Source: Phoronis australis (taxonomy: Eukaryota > Phoronida > Phoronidae). Taken from it: a stretch of 64,000 bases of DNA. A program made the position numbers and the translations under genes. Location: NCBI GenBank assembly GCA_002633005.1, contig NMRA01000261.1, positions 126,001 through 190,000 of the forward strand. Direction: 5' to 3'. The notes beneath the pieces were generated by a model that made no database searches, was not told the origin of the DNA, and was given only the letters and a program-made list of their open reading frames with translations. Below are positions 1-15,000 of the stretch, piece by piece (position 1 is the first letter of the stretch; the number at the start of each line of letters is the position of its first letter).

Positions 1-2863
1 AAAATATACCGTACTTATCCAGGATGGTCAACTGGCCATTTACAAACAAAATTTTTAGAAGTGAGCGCTGAAACTTTTGTTTGCATGGTTGTTACTCTAA
101 GGTAAGAGAGTTTTATACATTTAGGGAGCTAAAATTCTCCTAAGGAACTATTTTTGTCTTTTGATTCCACGGGCCTAAAATGATTTAAGTATCCCATTTT
201 GAGGTTGGCAATTTTGCCTTATCGTAATTAGGTCTGTGTAGGTTTTTGAAAGTGAAAATTTGAAATTTCTGTAGGTGGATGTTATACTGAACATGGGTAT
301 TGACCCACGTGAGTACAGTATTCAGTTTGGCACTGAGATATCCAGCATTTAGTAACCCAATTGACATACAATGTATGTTATGTTTAGTACTGAGATAGTC
401 AATGTACCTATAGAAAAAACCTAATGTGAGGACTGAATGAGATTCCATTAACCTCTGACCACAGGAGTTCATTGCACATTTAACATTAGACAACAAGATC
501 AAACAACTCACATTGCTAAAATGCACTCACAACTGCACCGCAAATGGTGTGCTTCTAGGGGCATTTTATTAGTATCATAAAAATGGCCATTAGATGGCAC
601 AGAATACATTGAAAGCTATCCGGAACTGGGAAATTTCATAAAACTCCATCCGGTACTTTAAATGTAAGAAGATAATGGAAAAAAATAAAATTTCTACTGG
701 GGGGCACAGCGGTGGTTGGATCCATCAAAATGTTGTCGTCACCCGTTGGCAATTTTTTGTAATACACTTGCCAAGTTTAATAAAGATCCTGTGGAGGAGA
801 TCAAGTTCGAGAATTAAAACTTACAAAAAATTAGCGATGTTTCGTCCGCATCTTACGGACTTCAGCTTGGCTTTTGACCACAAGTCAAGCTCCTCTGAAA
901 ATCGTCAGCCGTCCTCTTCGCAGTAGGAAAATACATGCCACTTTACACAATAATCCTTTGAGTGGTTTGGTTGATAGATAGGCGGGTGCCAAATTCAGAC
1001 TCGAAAACTGTACAAATGGCCACTAGGTGGCACAAAATACCCCAAATTCATACTAGAAACTAGCGTCATATCATTAATAGATACCTATTTGCTAAATTTT
1101 TGTAAAAATCTTCGAAGATAAAGGTAAACATAAAAATAGATTGCCACTAGAGGGGCACACTGGTAGTCCGATCTATTCAAAAATTCGCTCCTGCCATCCC
1201 ATCCATTCAAGGAACATTTCTGCAAATTTTATGAGGATTTTTAAGATAGAGCAGTGGATGCCGGAAGGACAGAGAGGGATGACGGCATAATGCGTCCACA
1301 TATAAAAATGTGGATGCATAAAAAGGCAGCAATTCAAGATGATAGTTTGTGTAAATTCATTGTGTATACTTACCGTACATGGGTTACACGTAAACAAATA
1401 TTCTGGCATCAATTAATGTCAAATACTAAAACAGGAATTGCACTGTTAAATTAATTGCACTTAACTGTTTCACAGTCTACCAGTCTGCACGAATCGAAAA
1501 CCAAGTAATATTTCAGAAGTTTCCAAAGAGGTAATTAAAAGATTGAGTCTGAAGGCATGCTAGCACAACAGTGTTGCAGGAAAGTTAAAAAACAATTTAG
1601 TATAAAAATATGATTACGAAGAAGAAATAGTCACTAAGAATACTATAAACATGCACCAAAGAGCGCATGCTGGAAACTTAAATAGAAAATAAGTGCAATG
1701 ATAATCAAGTTGTACCCGGTGGTATAGCTGTAAAGGAGCCAAGAATGCAATGATTTTAACAGAAAATTGGGTGGACTTGAAAATGTTTGCTACAGCATAC
1801 AATAGATTTGAGTCAATGTTTGTTGCTTCCAGGCAGAAATGCCTAATAGTTACACCAACGATTCTGTTGGAAGGTGAAAAATAGATAGGCCTAAGTAAAG
1901 ATGTTTTGACACTGTATCAATGGGAGAGTGCACACAGGCCATAAAGTACATCATGTAACTTTATCCACACCCCTGTGAACTGCTGCAATGAGGGTCTGTC
2001 ATTTACATCTTGCATCCTTTTTGTCCATCCTCTGTGCAAAATACTGCAGAACACTTTAAAAATAAACCATCTACCAATTAGGCAATTTTTAGAAACATGC
2101 TGGTGTTTTTAAGACACTTTAGATCGTTTGGTACCAAGACAGCAATGAAGTGGGGTCGTTACCTTCAATGCCTGTGTTTGATTAAACATTACGATCAAAG
2201 CAGATTAAATTAAATAAAATATTTTTATAAACAAAATTACAGCTCCGCTTAATTTGATTTTATGAATCACTAGTTCAGTCAGTGTGTTTATGCAGCCTTG
2301 ACCGAAAGTTGGATGATGATATATTAACAGGCAACAAATGCACACCGTGACATTTGGGTTGTTTTTGAAGGTCTTGGTGGTTACGTGCCAATTGTCAGCT
2401 TTTAAATATTTCTAGCGTGGAACATTCAACACACCACCAACTATAAATCTTGGCATCACAAAAAACAACTTTTGACATAGGCCACTTACCGTTTTAGTCT
2501 CAAAATGTTTCCAAGTCAAATTGGAGATTATTTAGCGCTTTCAGAGAACTGACAGTTTTGTTTTTCATTGCTTGAGAACAAGCTCTGCAAGTTGGCTTGT
2601 CACAGCCAGTCATTTTATGTGCCAATAAATAATGACCAGTCACTTTGTGACCTCCCAGAAATCACTTCTCACCTGACAACAAGGAACAAATTGAGACCAA
2701 TTTTATAGTGCTAAGAGGTCCAAGTCAAAAGTTTCTTGGAGGGGACGAGGATTTACACCTAGATTAACATAATTAATTACAAAGTGGTACTGTAACAGGG
2801 GGTAATCAGTGGCTGATACTAACACTAAATTTTGTAAAAGGAGGGTAATTATGAAAGAATTAC
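1..2863. other. Non-coding stretch left of exon 16
   Basis: No gene is supported here. Positions 185-330 resemble 12660-12860 (a shared segment with GTGAAAATTTGAAATTT and CATGGGTATT), suggesting an old interspersed repeat. Positions 531-1325 are a copy of the modular CTCF-like repeat. The rest (1340-2863) looks like ordinary intron or intergenic sequence. If the F-BAR gene continues leftward this is intron. Confidence 0.6.
531..1325 (+). repeat. Modular interspersed repeat copy 1
   Basis: It starts with the family head (CTGCACCGCAAATGGTGTGC), continues with GGCCATTAGATGGCAC, the 'atttgccaaatttcat' type modules and GGCCACTAGGTGGCAC, and ends with the family tail (GAGGGATGACGGCATAATGC and a palindromic CACATATAAAAATGTGG). 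The same head, modules and tail recur at 6.9, 28.5, 40.1 and 45.2 kb. It encodes nothing convincing. Confidence 0.8.
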
Positions 2864-3004
2864 GTGGGTGGCCTGATCCATCCTTAACTTTACTGGAGTA
2901 CTGATGGTTAGAGGGTCTGTTTGTTGCCCGCCAGCAAAGTTCTTCATCACTCCGGTCTATAGACTTTATCTCATGCATGGTTCGTCTCCGTTGCAACCAC
3001 TTAG
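2864..3004 (-). CDS. F-BAR gene exon 16, last one found
   Basis: The acceptor is TTACTACATTTATTAG and the donor CACCCAC|GTAATTC; 141 nt, phase 1 both sides, joining exon 15 cleanly. It encodes KWLQRRRTMHEIKSIDRSDE, then ELCWRATNRPSNHQYSSKVK and DGSGHP. The open frame runs on past the donor to 2703, so the alternative reading is a terminal exon ending there; composition turns hydrophobic and non-coding-like after the donor, which favours splicing. The remaining 2.8 kb to the left gave no convincing next exon. Confidence 0.55.
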
Positions 3005-6000
3005 CTAATAAATGTAGTAAATTACAGGCCAGGATATCCAGGATGATGTTGAAAATAGAAACAACACATACACCTTAAATAATGTTCACGTTTCCATCAG
3101 GATAGAAACAAATTCATGCTCTCAGGTGAAAGCTAAACAAAGTCATTGTAAGGTAAGGCAGGGCAGATTGAGCATCGCGATGGATAAGTATAAGTCATCA
3201 CCGATGTGGTTGACCCGTAAATGACAAGGTAGGTTGGAACATAAGTTTAAGACACCACGTACATTCCACCCTATGTTATGCATGTCAAGAACTGCAGATG
3301 ACACTTGGCTTACCTCAAAATCCTACTGCTGCCTGCACCCAGCACAATTAATGAAAACCAGAATATTGGCAACATTGTTCAAACTGAGGAACCCAGCCCA
3401 GGTAAAAATTGACCATGGGATGATGGATATCATTGGGATGATGGATATCATCCAATGGTTGGAGTTAATGCAACAGAACAAACCATTCAATTCAGTTCAG
3501 CTGTTTAGGCCGCTTGGTCACCTATGTAATCCTTCATGACACCTTACTATGTCATAAAACTAATTGGGCCTGATGACTGTTGGAAGTCTAGCTAGATGGC
3601 TCTCTATTGTGTTGGCAGGGAATTGGGTAAATGAAACTTGTGCTTCATTTCACAAATTTAATTTTCACCTGTACTAGGTCATGAATTTTTAAAATTCAAA
3701 AACCGAATCCCATGTACTTTTCACTGCTACCTAAAACTTTCAAAACGGAAATTCAAAAATACTATAGTGGTTACACTGGGTCTGATTATCTAAAGAATAT
3801 GACACCATCAGCAACCTGAGGTGATGCAATTAACTACCACTGTATGGTGTCTTTCATCTTTGCAGCAGATTTTGAGGTATGCAAACCAATCGAGTTGCCC
3901 AATCTCGAGGGTGTTGACATAAAATTTTTTCATGGAGTCAACCTGGACTATGATGCCAGTTTGGTGATGGCTCAACTTACCCCAGTTTCCCCTATGCACA
4001 ACTTTCCCCACCTTTCCATAAAACTAAAAATAAGCAATGTAGATAAAGCTACAACAAACATTTAAAAAGAAACCCAACTCCATGACACAAAAACCATATA
4101 TAGCGAGTCTCAAAATTTTATGGTCCTCCTTTGTTTACATTCATGCATAACTCAACAGGCAGAAAAGGTCTTTTTTGGTACTTTTGAGGAAGACTGCAGA
4201 AACACTGCAAATTACCATGCCACACCATGTCATCTGAAACTTGCTTATTCACGTGACAGAGATAGCACTTTTGTCTGAAAAAGGATACGTTTGCATACTA
4301 CGTGTCTTGGCCAGCTACTTGTGCTGTGCTGACAAAAACTGTCACTGGCTAAGAAGACTATACGTTTGCTCAGGAAGTCATGTGATTCACAGACTACTAT
4401 TGAATCGCATGTGTTGACAGACTCTTCTGATCATCCTTTTGTCCACTCAGTACCAATAAGTGTCACACTCTAGAGGACACTCCTTTGAATAAAGTCTCCT
4501 CATATTTTGCTAGTCCATTTGCATACTGTAATGGTTTTGACATCAAATAAATTTATGTCATTTTCTATAAATTAGGGTTTACACAGCCACATGGCTTCTT
4601 TGGGAAAAAGAAGTCGCAAGGTTACAAGACGTCATGGTAAAGCAAGCAATTAGATTCACAAGCTTGTTCAGTGCTGAAAAAGAACACGGAAAACTCCAGA
4701 AAATACTAAAAAGAATGCACATATTAAAGAGAAGTCGAGACAGAGTGACGAACAAATGGCACTTGCATGCATCACCTGCAGCTTTGGCTGTTGCTGACTG
4801 ACTAGTTTTCTGTGATTCCAATAGGTAGCGCTCTTCTTTGGCTATCTCCATAGCTTCAGAAGAGTCCATGGAGAAACTCTTTCTTCTCAGCGTCACGCGC
4901 CGTCTCTGTTGTTCACGAATGTAATTAGCGGGGTCGGATGTGTCACAGGATTGACTCTTCTGGTGCATGCTTTGCAGCTTAGCACGTCGCTCTAAAATTA
5001 CCGTAAATTTCTGATTAACTACAATCTACCATAAACATTTAACAACCAGGAAAATGTTAAAGCATTAAAATTTTCAAGCTGAAAGTTGTTTTTATCATTG
5101 ACTACTTGTTGCAAGTGTTGCCACTTATTGAACACAATACCTTTTTGAAAACAGAATCAAATAAATAAAAACACTTTTATCCCAGCTCAAGAAAAGCAGT
5201 GACAGTTAACACTTTATGACTATGATTTAAAGATACACAGACCGAGTTTTTATCATAAAATCTGAAAAAGTAAAACAATGCTGATCAATTTATTTTAAGC
5301 TGGCCATGCAGTGACTTAACCAAACAGTGTAATGAACTTTTTATGAATAAAAATCCACAAATTGACATCTGTATTTCAAAGTATAGGTAAACTTACTTAT
5401 GTGTAAAAAGAGTATGTTTGCAAGATAACAGTTGATAGAGGCCTGTGTCTGAAGTGTGAGCAAACAACAGAACATTTGCAGCATAACATTGACTAAATAC
5501 AAATTGAAGCATTACACATATAGTTGTAAGTCTACAGATTATATCAGTCCGGACTAATACTACAGAAAAAAACACCAATTTCAGAAAAAATGCATTTTTT
5601 TTTGTTTTTCAAGACTCCTGACCTCTTTTTGAATGAAACTCAAATTTTTTCAAAACAAATGGCAGCTCTGCAGGGGTGGATCCAGGATTTTTTTGAAGGG
5701 GGATACAGCCAAGGATAAATACGAGGTGCTTTATACTCCTCCAACAATGCAAGTGATTGAGCACAGGGGTCTGGACCCCCTCAGGATCCCTGCCTGCATT
5801 GTTAGAGCTTAAAAATAATGAAGCATTAATTTGGTGACACAAAATTTCCCTTGCATAGCATATTGTGTGCTGAAGTGGTGAGATTTTACTGTATATTGAA
5901 ATAAGGGTGCCTTGCTTGACGTGACAACTTCAACATGTTGGTTTGCACTGACTTGAGGCATCTTACCTCAGTAAAGCAATTGAGAAGAGGTAATGCACAT

Positions 6001-9000
6001 TACCATAGCACTACCACCTGTGACGTGCACATAGGAATTAAAGCTAGTGTAATCAAGTGCTTCAGTTGTAATACATGGCGGTATCTCCAGACTACTTGCC
6101 CGATCTTGTATTTTTATGAGTGTACTACATCTTCAGAATGTGCATCAGGTCCCATGGTCTACATTGTAATGGAAACTGAACTTAAATACTTGTCAGTCAA
6201 GGAAAATCCTATGGGACTTGATTAAAAAAATATTGATTGACTGGCACCTATGGCTTCGCACTACAGAAAGTGTGTTTACCTCAGGCATAACAATTATCCA
6301 ACGCAGTCAAGAAGGACTCCCTGTATAAGTTTAAAGGTACAATTATCAGACTGGAGAAACAGAAAGGAACAAGTACTAAACCCCATGTATCAACTGTCAG
6401 TATGTATCCCCAATGTACCATCTGTCAGGACTGTATTTCAATACAAATGGACTAGGGCAAAGCCCGATAACATCAGTGAAGGTTATGTTCACCCTTCTGG
6501 ATTTCCCAACATGATCAAACCAAAAGGTTCAAAAAACCTTCCAAATCTTGATAGTTTGGGCATAAGAAACATCTTTCAAATTTTGACGAGCACTCTAACC
6601 TAGCCCGACACAGACACATTACTCGGACATGTGGGGAGAACAGTGTGTCCCGAGTGTGGTACTGACGTTGAAACCCCTAAACTCCTGGTAGAGTCTTGCT
6701 CAGCTTGTAATAGGCTAAGGAGCAACCTACTGGTTGGCACTGTTACATGCCTGCAACATATAGTACATGGCAACAAATGGAGGCAGGTAGACTTGAAGAA
6801 CCTGGCTCTCGCATTCTTAGCTCAGGTGTTTAGTGCAATGTACCCACCGCAAATGACACCAGACCACCTGCACTGCACTCTTTTTTTCTCGATTTAGCCA
6901 AATATCACAAGAGTAACACAGAGCTTTGAAATGTGCCAACGACTGCACCGCAAATAGTGCTGCTTCTAGGGGTGTTTATTTGTATTTTAAAAAATGGCCA
7001 GTAGATGGCACAAAATATACTGAACCCATCTAAAAATGGGAAGGTGTCATCTCTCCAAGCTATTTGCCAAAGTTTATGAAAATCCGTCAAAGAACTCCAA
7101 AGATAAAAGGGCAAATGAAAAAAAAACTGCCACTAGTTACCACAGCGGTATTGGAATCCATCCATTTGATGTCAATTATTGCAAAATTTCAAAAAACACC
7201 TTGTACTGGGCTTAGGAGATACAGCCATGGACACCGGATGCCCGAATGGCCAGACAGAGATGACAGCAATATGTACCCACATATAAATATGTGGGTGGGT
7301 AAAAACTACATATATAACAGACAAATATTCTGTAAAAAAATTTTAGGAAAGTAGATTTAGAAAGTTTTTGATAAAAAAGAAAAGTACCCTGCCATGACAA
7401 AACAACAGTGTCAATAACACGGAAATTTTCATTCATTGAATGTTCAACTGAGATGATACCTCAAAAACGCTGTTGAAGTTTTCTATGCAACTTTTGGATT
7501 CTTTCAAAGAAATCTAAAATTGGAACATTCTAAAAACAATTTGTACAATGTTTTGGAGAACAATATATAAATATGTGAAAGGTTCATATGAATTCTATTA
7601 GAAACCTGGCGCAGACGTACCCTAGCGAGTGTATTTTGTCATTAGATTAGTGCACTTTTGAGTGGAGCAGAGCAATTACCGCATTAGTAGTGACTCAAGG
7701 GCAATAAAATACTGGCTAAGACAGGTGATTTTTGATCCATTTTACCTCTGAAAAACTTATGTCAGAATGATTTTTTAAAATATATAAAATGTAAACTGAA
7801 AACGATGTCACAGTTTCTGTTTTGTTGACCAAAGGAGGTAACCAGCTACATTTATGACTTGTGAGCTCTAACATATGAACACTTCACAATAGACCAAGGT
7901 TGTTATTTGAACTTGCCTGGAAACCACTCTCATCATGAGTTGAAACTGCAAGAGATATTTGTTGAATGCGATCAGCCATTTCCGAAAAATGACGCTCCCA
8001 AGTTAGCAAAATTTTCAATAGTTTTCAAGGGTCCCACATCACCTTAATATGTATGCACTCTGTATTGACAAAAATCAGACCCTAATGAATAAATGAACAT
8101 TGGTTTATCACCACGCTATTTCCTCACAACTCACTTGCACCCAAACAGGGCGGAGGAAACTGATCTTGTCAAACCCAAGACAAAGTTTGGGTATAACTGT
8201 TCATATCCAGTGTTTTGTAAATTTAAGTTAAGTGCCTTTAACTCTAACAAAACTTGCCGCAGTTGTATTATTGCTTGATAAATATTTTTTTTCATGTAAT
8301 TGTACTACAAAAATGTTGCAATACATTTTTTACAATTGGTTAAACAAGGTGTTTTATAGAAAAGGTGCAGTGAGCAAATGGTCTTTGCAGGTGCAAGAAA
8401 AATTCGTAGGAGTGAAATAAAAAGAAAACAAAAATAAAAGCTGAACCTTCAAAAAAGTCAGAAAACCACGTAAATGCTCTCTCTGGTTGAAAGTGAGTTT
8501 TAACATCTGAGAAACTTTTGTGACGCTTCAGCATTCGGTTCCTCAATTTGGTTGTTGGTTGAACCATCTGGTGTTGGATATTTTGATCACGTAATTTGGA
8601 GTCCTTAGATAGTCTGTTCAGTCTCAGAATAATATTGTGTATTTTGACAACTTCTTCACTGGGTCCCTCCTTTGTTTCATTGGTGCTTGTCACAGGAACA
8701 GGTTTGCTTAGCAGGTGACTAGTCATTTGTTTTCTCAACAGCTCTCGGACTTTTTTACTCTCCTTATTGAGCGTGTGCAAACTTTGAGTTGAACCATTCC
8801 AGTGTTCGTTTGCTGCAAAGTGATTGAAGTTTTGTGAATTGTCTGTTAGCAATAATTCACCAACAGAGGTCCCTTGCATCAAATCTAAATAGTTGTGATT
8901 GCACTCTCATGGGGTCAGTGAACAGGGCCATCTTCCATTTGTTTGCATAGGGTCCACTATAAACAGCATCCTGCATATTAATAGGTTGATGGCAAACTAA

Positions 9001-12000
9001 TCACAATAATGGGATTCAGCTAGGCTCAACCTTGGGTTTACCTATGAAAATCATAAGATTCATTGAGATCGCAGTGAAGTCAAACCATGAACTTACAGTA
9101 ATTCTTCACTTGTTTCACACTGGCAAAAACAATTGCCCTAAATTGTCACTTTCCATGTTTAAATATCAACTACCTTGCCGCAAACAATGGAAACTTTACA
9201 AAATGGTGCTTTTATTGACAACCTCACAAACCATGCTAGTAATAGACTAAAATTTTCTTAAAGTTTTTATGAAGAAATTTAATAAACTACTGGGTAGAAT
9301 TTCACGAGTTGACCATATTGTGTGCTAAATATATATACATATACATATAATTATGTACAATGAACACCTGGATCAGTGGCAGCACTATCCTTAGCTCTAC
9401 ATCAGTGACCACCCACTGGGATGGTGCTGAAGTCCACCCAATAGTCTGCTTGGACAGATCAACTCTACCAATTCTTGGCCAAACTGACAATCAGACAGTG
9501 TATGGAAATCAGGCCTTTAGCATTCAGAGAAAGTATTTGTGAACACGGTTATAGAAATCAATGACCACTTTGACCAACCAGTGCTTCTCATCAACACCAG
9601 CAGACATCCTGAATATACTTAATTAGCTTAATTAGAAACGGTAAGAGTTAGCTAATTAAATAACAAAACTGACCTCAACAAAATTGTTTCCATTGGCTCT
9701 CAGTTATTTAACTTAAAGCCTTCATAAACCATATCCTGGTTTCAACTGTTTTCACAAGTGTATTTTACACATCCAAAGCAATGTCATCATGTTCTTTTAT
9801 TAATTTATTTGAAAAGTACTTGGCTTCAACAAATCACCTGCCAGGGTTTACCTCCAAGGCCATATTAGGTTAAAGACTGAAACTACATGTCATGACAATC
9901 AACATAATGGGCGTGGTCGAAAGTAATAATGACCTGTCAATTCTTTAAAGATTGGAAATCATATCTACGGTAATCTGCACGAGTAAGGAAAAACACCATT
10001 TCGTAAGTGCCCCCCCCCCCCAAGAGAAAGCTGTTTTTGACACCTTTACTTTCCCATTAAACAGATCCTGAACCAGCTAGCCTGTCAAGAAATGAAATAA
10101 GTTCAACGCAGACACTTTCTTTATAAGGCCCTTTCATATTGACTTAACTTCGGTCTGAGTGGAGCGTCGATGTAAACAGCGCAGTCAACTGGACCGTTCA
10201 TACTGGCTTCGGTATTTAATGAACATCGAAGTAAATGGTTGGTGACGCTGTCGTCATCGAAGTTATCGCAAGGTAGCATTGCACGCCAACATTTTTTTCA
10301 ATGAGACAATTTGAGAACGTTTACATGTGCTAAATTACATTAAATCTATTTTTAAATCGATTAGTTGTTATTAGATCAAACTATAAGCAGCTATAACGAC
10401 ACTATCCTGAACTGTTGACGATAACAGTGGCACCTGGCGATAACTTCGATTGGACCGAACTTAAGCGTTCATACTGCACAGCAGTGTCAACGATGCGCTA
10501 TTAAATCCACCTGTTAACTGTGATGTTAACTGGAGCTGTTAACTGCGATCCAGGACTGGAGTTAAGCGTTCATACTGACTGCAACTCCCCAAACCATCGA
10601 CGCATCGACATTAATATGAAAGGCCCTATAGTCCACACGTACCCGGTATTACATAAAAGTGTAACCTAGAAAACATACTAATTAAGCATTTCAAAATGAA
10701 CATTAACATTTCCTTGTCCTGATAGAATTTACAGTTGGAATTGAGTCAACCTGCATTTGAACAAAAGCGGTGCATTATTGGTCACAGCTGGTCTGAGCCC
10801 TTTGATTTTGGGAATTTACGCGTTTTTCAATTTGTAAGTTCATTGGATATCAATGGAAAGAAAGTCAATCATGGTAAGGAAAATTTTGAAGCAGATTTTG
10901 TAGGGGTAAATTAATTAGTCCCAGTTCTGACACTGAGAGTGCATTTCTCCATGGTTTTGATTGGCTTTTCGACCAGCTAAATAAGAAATGTGGCTTTAGT
11001 TACAACAACGCAATATGTGATGTTCCTGCTATTGAGATCGCAGTGAACTTGTCAAGACTTAAACAGCTAGTATATGAAGACAACTGAGAGTGCAACAGAA
11101 ATAAAACAAGAACAAGTCAAGAGTATAGATAATAATTTAATAGAGCAGAGCTAGACAAACATACAACAGTCAAGAAAGTTTAGAGAATAAAGTAATAACA
11201 ACTAAGGAGACAGAGAACACATCAAGTATGTGCAGAAAAAACTGGCATAAACCACTCACAGATATGTGTAAGCACAATAGTCCTCGTATAAAACTATTTA
11301 CATTTCAATTATACCAGGAAACCCCAGTTACAACTGATTCAACATTTCAAAAACACCACACTATTAAAGAGTGTGTAAATAATACAACACTGCTAGCTGA
11401 GGAATAACAGTCCACAGTAGTGACAATAAATAAAACACAAATAAACACTGCTGAGTGTGACTTAACAGATGTTACACTCACAAACAAAACAACAATGAGT
11501 CAAGTATAAAAACCAGACTACTCTTCTACAGAAGGGGTTAGGTATGTGTCGCTAACTCAGGTCCAATGTCCTCTCAGGGATCGCCCAACAGCAGTGGCAT
11601 GCGCACTTCCCATACCAAAAAAGGCCTTCCTGCAAACACTTGCTGCAAGCTTGCCGCAGTTGCAAACACATGAAATCATCTCTGAATTATGATGCAATTT
11701 AGCCATTCGGCCATAGCCAGATTTCTTTATTGTCAAACTTGCTTCAGTGGGGACACTGAGTACTGTGCAGAGTTTCGTAGATGTAACTGAAGAAAGTCAC
11801 GGGTGTGACCTCACGTTTCGCTTGTAATTCTAGGCGATGTCTTGCAAAGTCTTGTGTTTTGGCTAGATTCTTGGCTGTCATTTTTTATTTTGTGGCATTG
11901 CCCTGAGTAATGTGTTATGTTAAGGTCTCGCATAAGCCTGGATTATTTTGAACGTGTTGCGCGACACACCCCTACCCAAAATTTGGAAGAGCACCCCAGA

Positions 12001-15000
12001 AAAGAAACACAAAATTAATGCACATGACAAAGTCACGTAAAAATTACAGGAGCACATTACAAAATGTGGCATTACAAACATATGCAACCCTGTTGGAATC
12101 TCTTTTGTTTGAGAAAAGTGTGGCCTTACAGTGTTGATCAAATAAGCAAAAGCCATTAGGCAGTAGGAATACTAGCATGAGAGTGGCAACTGGTCACCGT
12201 TCATGAACCCAGCTCCACAACAGTATACTTATGTCAGGAGCTGATAAACTGATATTGATTTGCAGTCATCATTCATTACTCCAGGTTAATCCAGTACCAA
12301 TGACAATGAATAGAGTAGATTTAATGCATTGATTAACAGCCATCATTAAGTAATTCAGCTACAGCATCAAATGCTGAGTAAAAAGTTAATCATAATTCTT
12401 CAACATTGGTATTCATTAAACTAAGTACGGGATTCCTACTGAAACTCTGAAGATGTGACCAACCTATAACTGTTGTAAAACTGCATGAGCCACAAAATAT
12501 ACCCTACGGTTTCCGGTTAATAGTACCCAGTGCCCTTAAATTGTCTCTGAAATTGTTTTTAGGAGGGTGAAGGCCTTTATTGTGAACAGTCGAATTGTGT
12601 AAAGGTGTCTGACTTGAATGTAAGAGTCAAGTATAACACAGGAGATCAAGAAGCAAAATAGCACTTGAACTCCAACTGTTCATTATCCAACCACTATATG
12701 CCTGTTTCGTACATTTTGGGAGCTATAACTGAAAGGAGACGCTTTCAAAAAAGTTTTGATCGTATAAGTGGAGGAGGGCACTAAAAGTGAAAATCTGGAA
12801 ATTTTGGAAATTTTGCAATTGGGCATGAAGATTAGCATGGGTATTAACCGCGGAAAAGTAAAGTATAGTTGTGTCAGAGTAGAGTCCAGCAGGAGCATAA
12901 AATGACCACTTTGTGCAACCATAAACATAAACATAGATTACATACACCTTACCATACAAAAGAACAGTGTTCAAACCATATGATCATGCAGTTTGATAGA
13001 CACCTTGTGCTTCACAAGAACAATCACTGCTGGGTATGACATTTTAACACACTGATTCAATACAACAAAACAAAAGCTCAAATTAAAGACAAATGGATTG
13101 AAATTCAATCTCTTGCACATTCAACCACACCATCTCAACCAAAATAAGGCCAATTAGATGTCAAATCTCAGTCCAACAGTATTTTCACCATAGCTAGTAT
13201 TCTGGGTGTCGAAAGACACTGTCATCAATTCATTATGAGAAGGCACTCATCTGGTATGAAAAAACAACAAAAGTTGGAAGTGAAGGCAACATTGCTAGCT
13301 TCACAAAATCAAAAGCAATGTGAGCCACGAAAACTGGACACGGTAATTGACCAGTCAACGGATTGTAAGACAACAGCAGCAGAGCGAGCCTGACATTATC
13401 ACTTGTAACGGGAACATTTACCTAAAACAAAATAATACTTGAGGAATGTCTGGTACATAGCCAAGTCCTGATCAATGATATAGCCTGGGCTTAACTTGCC
13501 TGAGCAAAAATAACCTAATACTATCAGTCAGAAGTCAAGTCCTAAATACCACCAAGCTGAGGTAGTATCCGTGTTAGAGATTGTCATGTCTATGTAAGGA
13601 CACTTAAAGACAACTTAATTAATACATGGTTCCCATTCATGCTGCTTCATATTCATTCCTTTTCAAGCATATATTTCTCATTTTTATCACAAAATTGTTA
13701 TCACTAATGAAGACCCAAAATACAAAGTAATCCTAGCTACTGATTGTAATTAAATGCATGAACTTCAGTGCAATGTGACTCACATTTTGGAGTTCTAGCA
13801 GATTTCCATTTAACAGAATTTTATGACTTTCCATGAGCTTTCCAGGATTTTCCACCTCTTCATTTTCCAGTACATTTTCATGCAAGTCCTTTTCAAAGTT
13901 TTCCATGATGAGTAAGGGAACCATGTTATATAAATTTACAATGTTTAAACGGTTAAAACTTCAAATGCTTGGGTAGCTTTTGATGAAAAGAGAAAAATTC
14001 TTCAGTGCATGCAGCCACTACTAGGCAATGTGTGGAGGTACTAACACTACTATATTATGGACATACCTGAACTGGAGTACTGCACCTACTCCGTTTCATA
14101 TTATGTTGTTGCAACAGAGATAGCAGAAACTAACACACTCACAGTCAATGTCAACAGCACTAATCTAACACACAACTCTGATCACTCTTGTATTTGAAAA
14201 TCTAAGGAGTGTAGGAAGCAGGGGAATGTATTCCCCGATGATTTGCAACATCGCCGGTGAAATCGGGTGATGATTGGGAACAGTTGGACAAGCTTGAATA
14301 CGTTTGTGCACCCTCAGATAACTTTTACCTTAATTCCTAAAGGTGTGATAACATTGTCTTGTCACTCAATTAATAATTACTACGGAAACTTTGGACATCA
14401 TTCCCCACCTTACTTACGAACTTAATGGTGTAATTTAGTTTTGCATCTCATTCAGTGTTTAAGATCCAACTGCCAGTATAGACTTCAACAGGTCGAAATT
14501 TAAGTACAGACCATAATGTGTCAGACCTGTTCCCACTACGAATTACCTGCAGCACATTTAACCCGATGGAATTAAGCTTTGAGAGAGCTGTGTAAGACAG
14601 TTCAACTCACAATCTATGATTAGCTCATACCAACTAGACAGGTAAACTGGCCAGAGTCAGCAAGAAGCAGCTGCTATGTTTATTTATTTTTCTTGACACT
14701 AAAAGAACCACAGGGTGGTATGTGGATATCCAGTAGCATACTTGGATTGTGGCAGGGACAAGGGCATGGCAGTTCTGAAATCAGTAGAAAGCAATGGAAT
14801 GATTGAGCTGACTTATTGATGACCTCAGATCAAAGGTCACAACAAGATGACATGGCTCTCATCAAAATTACTAATGATTAAGAAAGTTTTAAAATGAAAA
14901 AATTACAACGTCAGAATTTGAGCACTCGGTACATAATATTTGTTTTAAAAAATAATTTGTCATTACAGGATGTGAAATAGTTTCCATTAAAGAACGCAAT

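Larger units (their letters stand above)
4992..8446. other. Intron 14: repeats and a LINE relic
   Basis: No host exon was found. It contains a LINE 3'-end relic (about 6440-6890) and copy 2 of the modular repeat (6943-7310). A short G+C-balanced stretch at 5660-5800 (ggatccaggat... ggaccccctcaggatccctg) may be another transposon fragment. Otherwise it is AT-rich intron. Confidence 0.6.

Noticed and set aside
3844-4065. 73-codon plus-strand frame in the 3.3-4.0 kb repeat
   Set aside because: The second copy of the repeat (30.5-30.7 kb) does not keep this frame.
13733-13924. 63-codon minus-strand frame (ENFEKDLHENVLENEEVENP)
   Set aside because: The quasi-repetitive Glu/Asn/Leu pattern matches translation of a 'ttttccaggaaattttcca' type repeat; no phase-consistent splice sites to fit the F-BAR gene.
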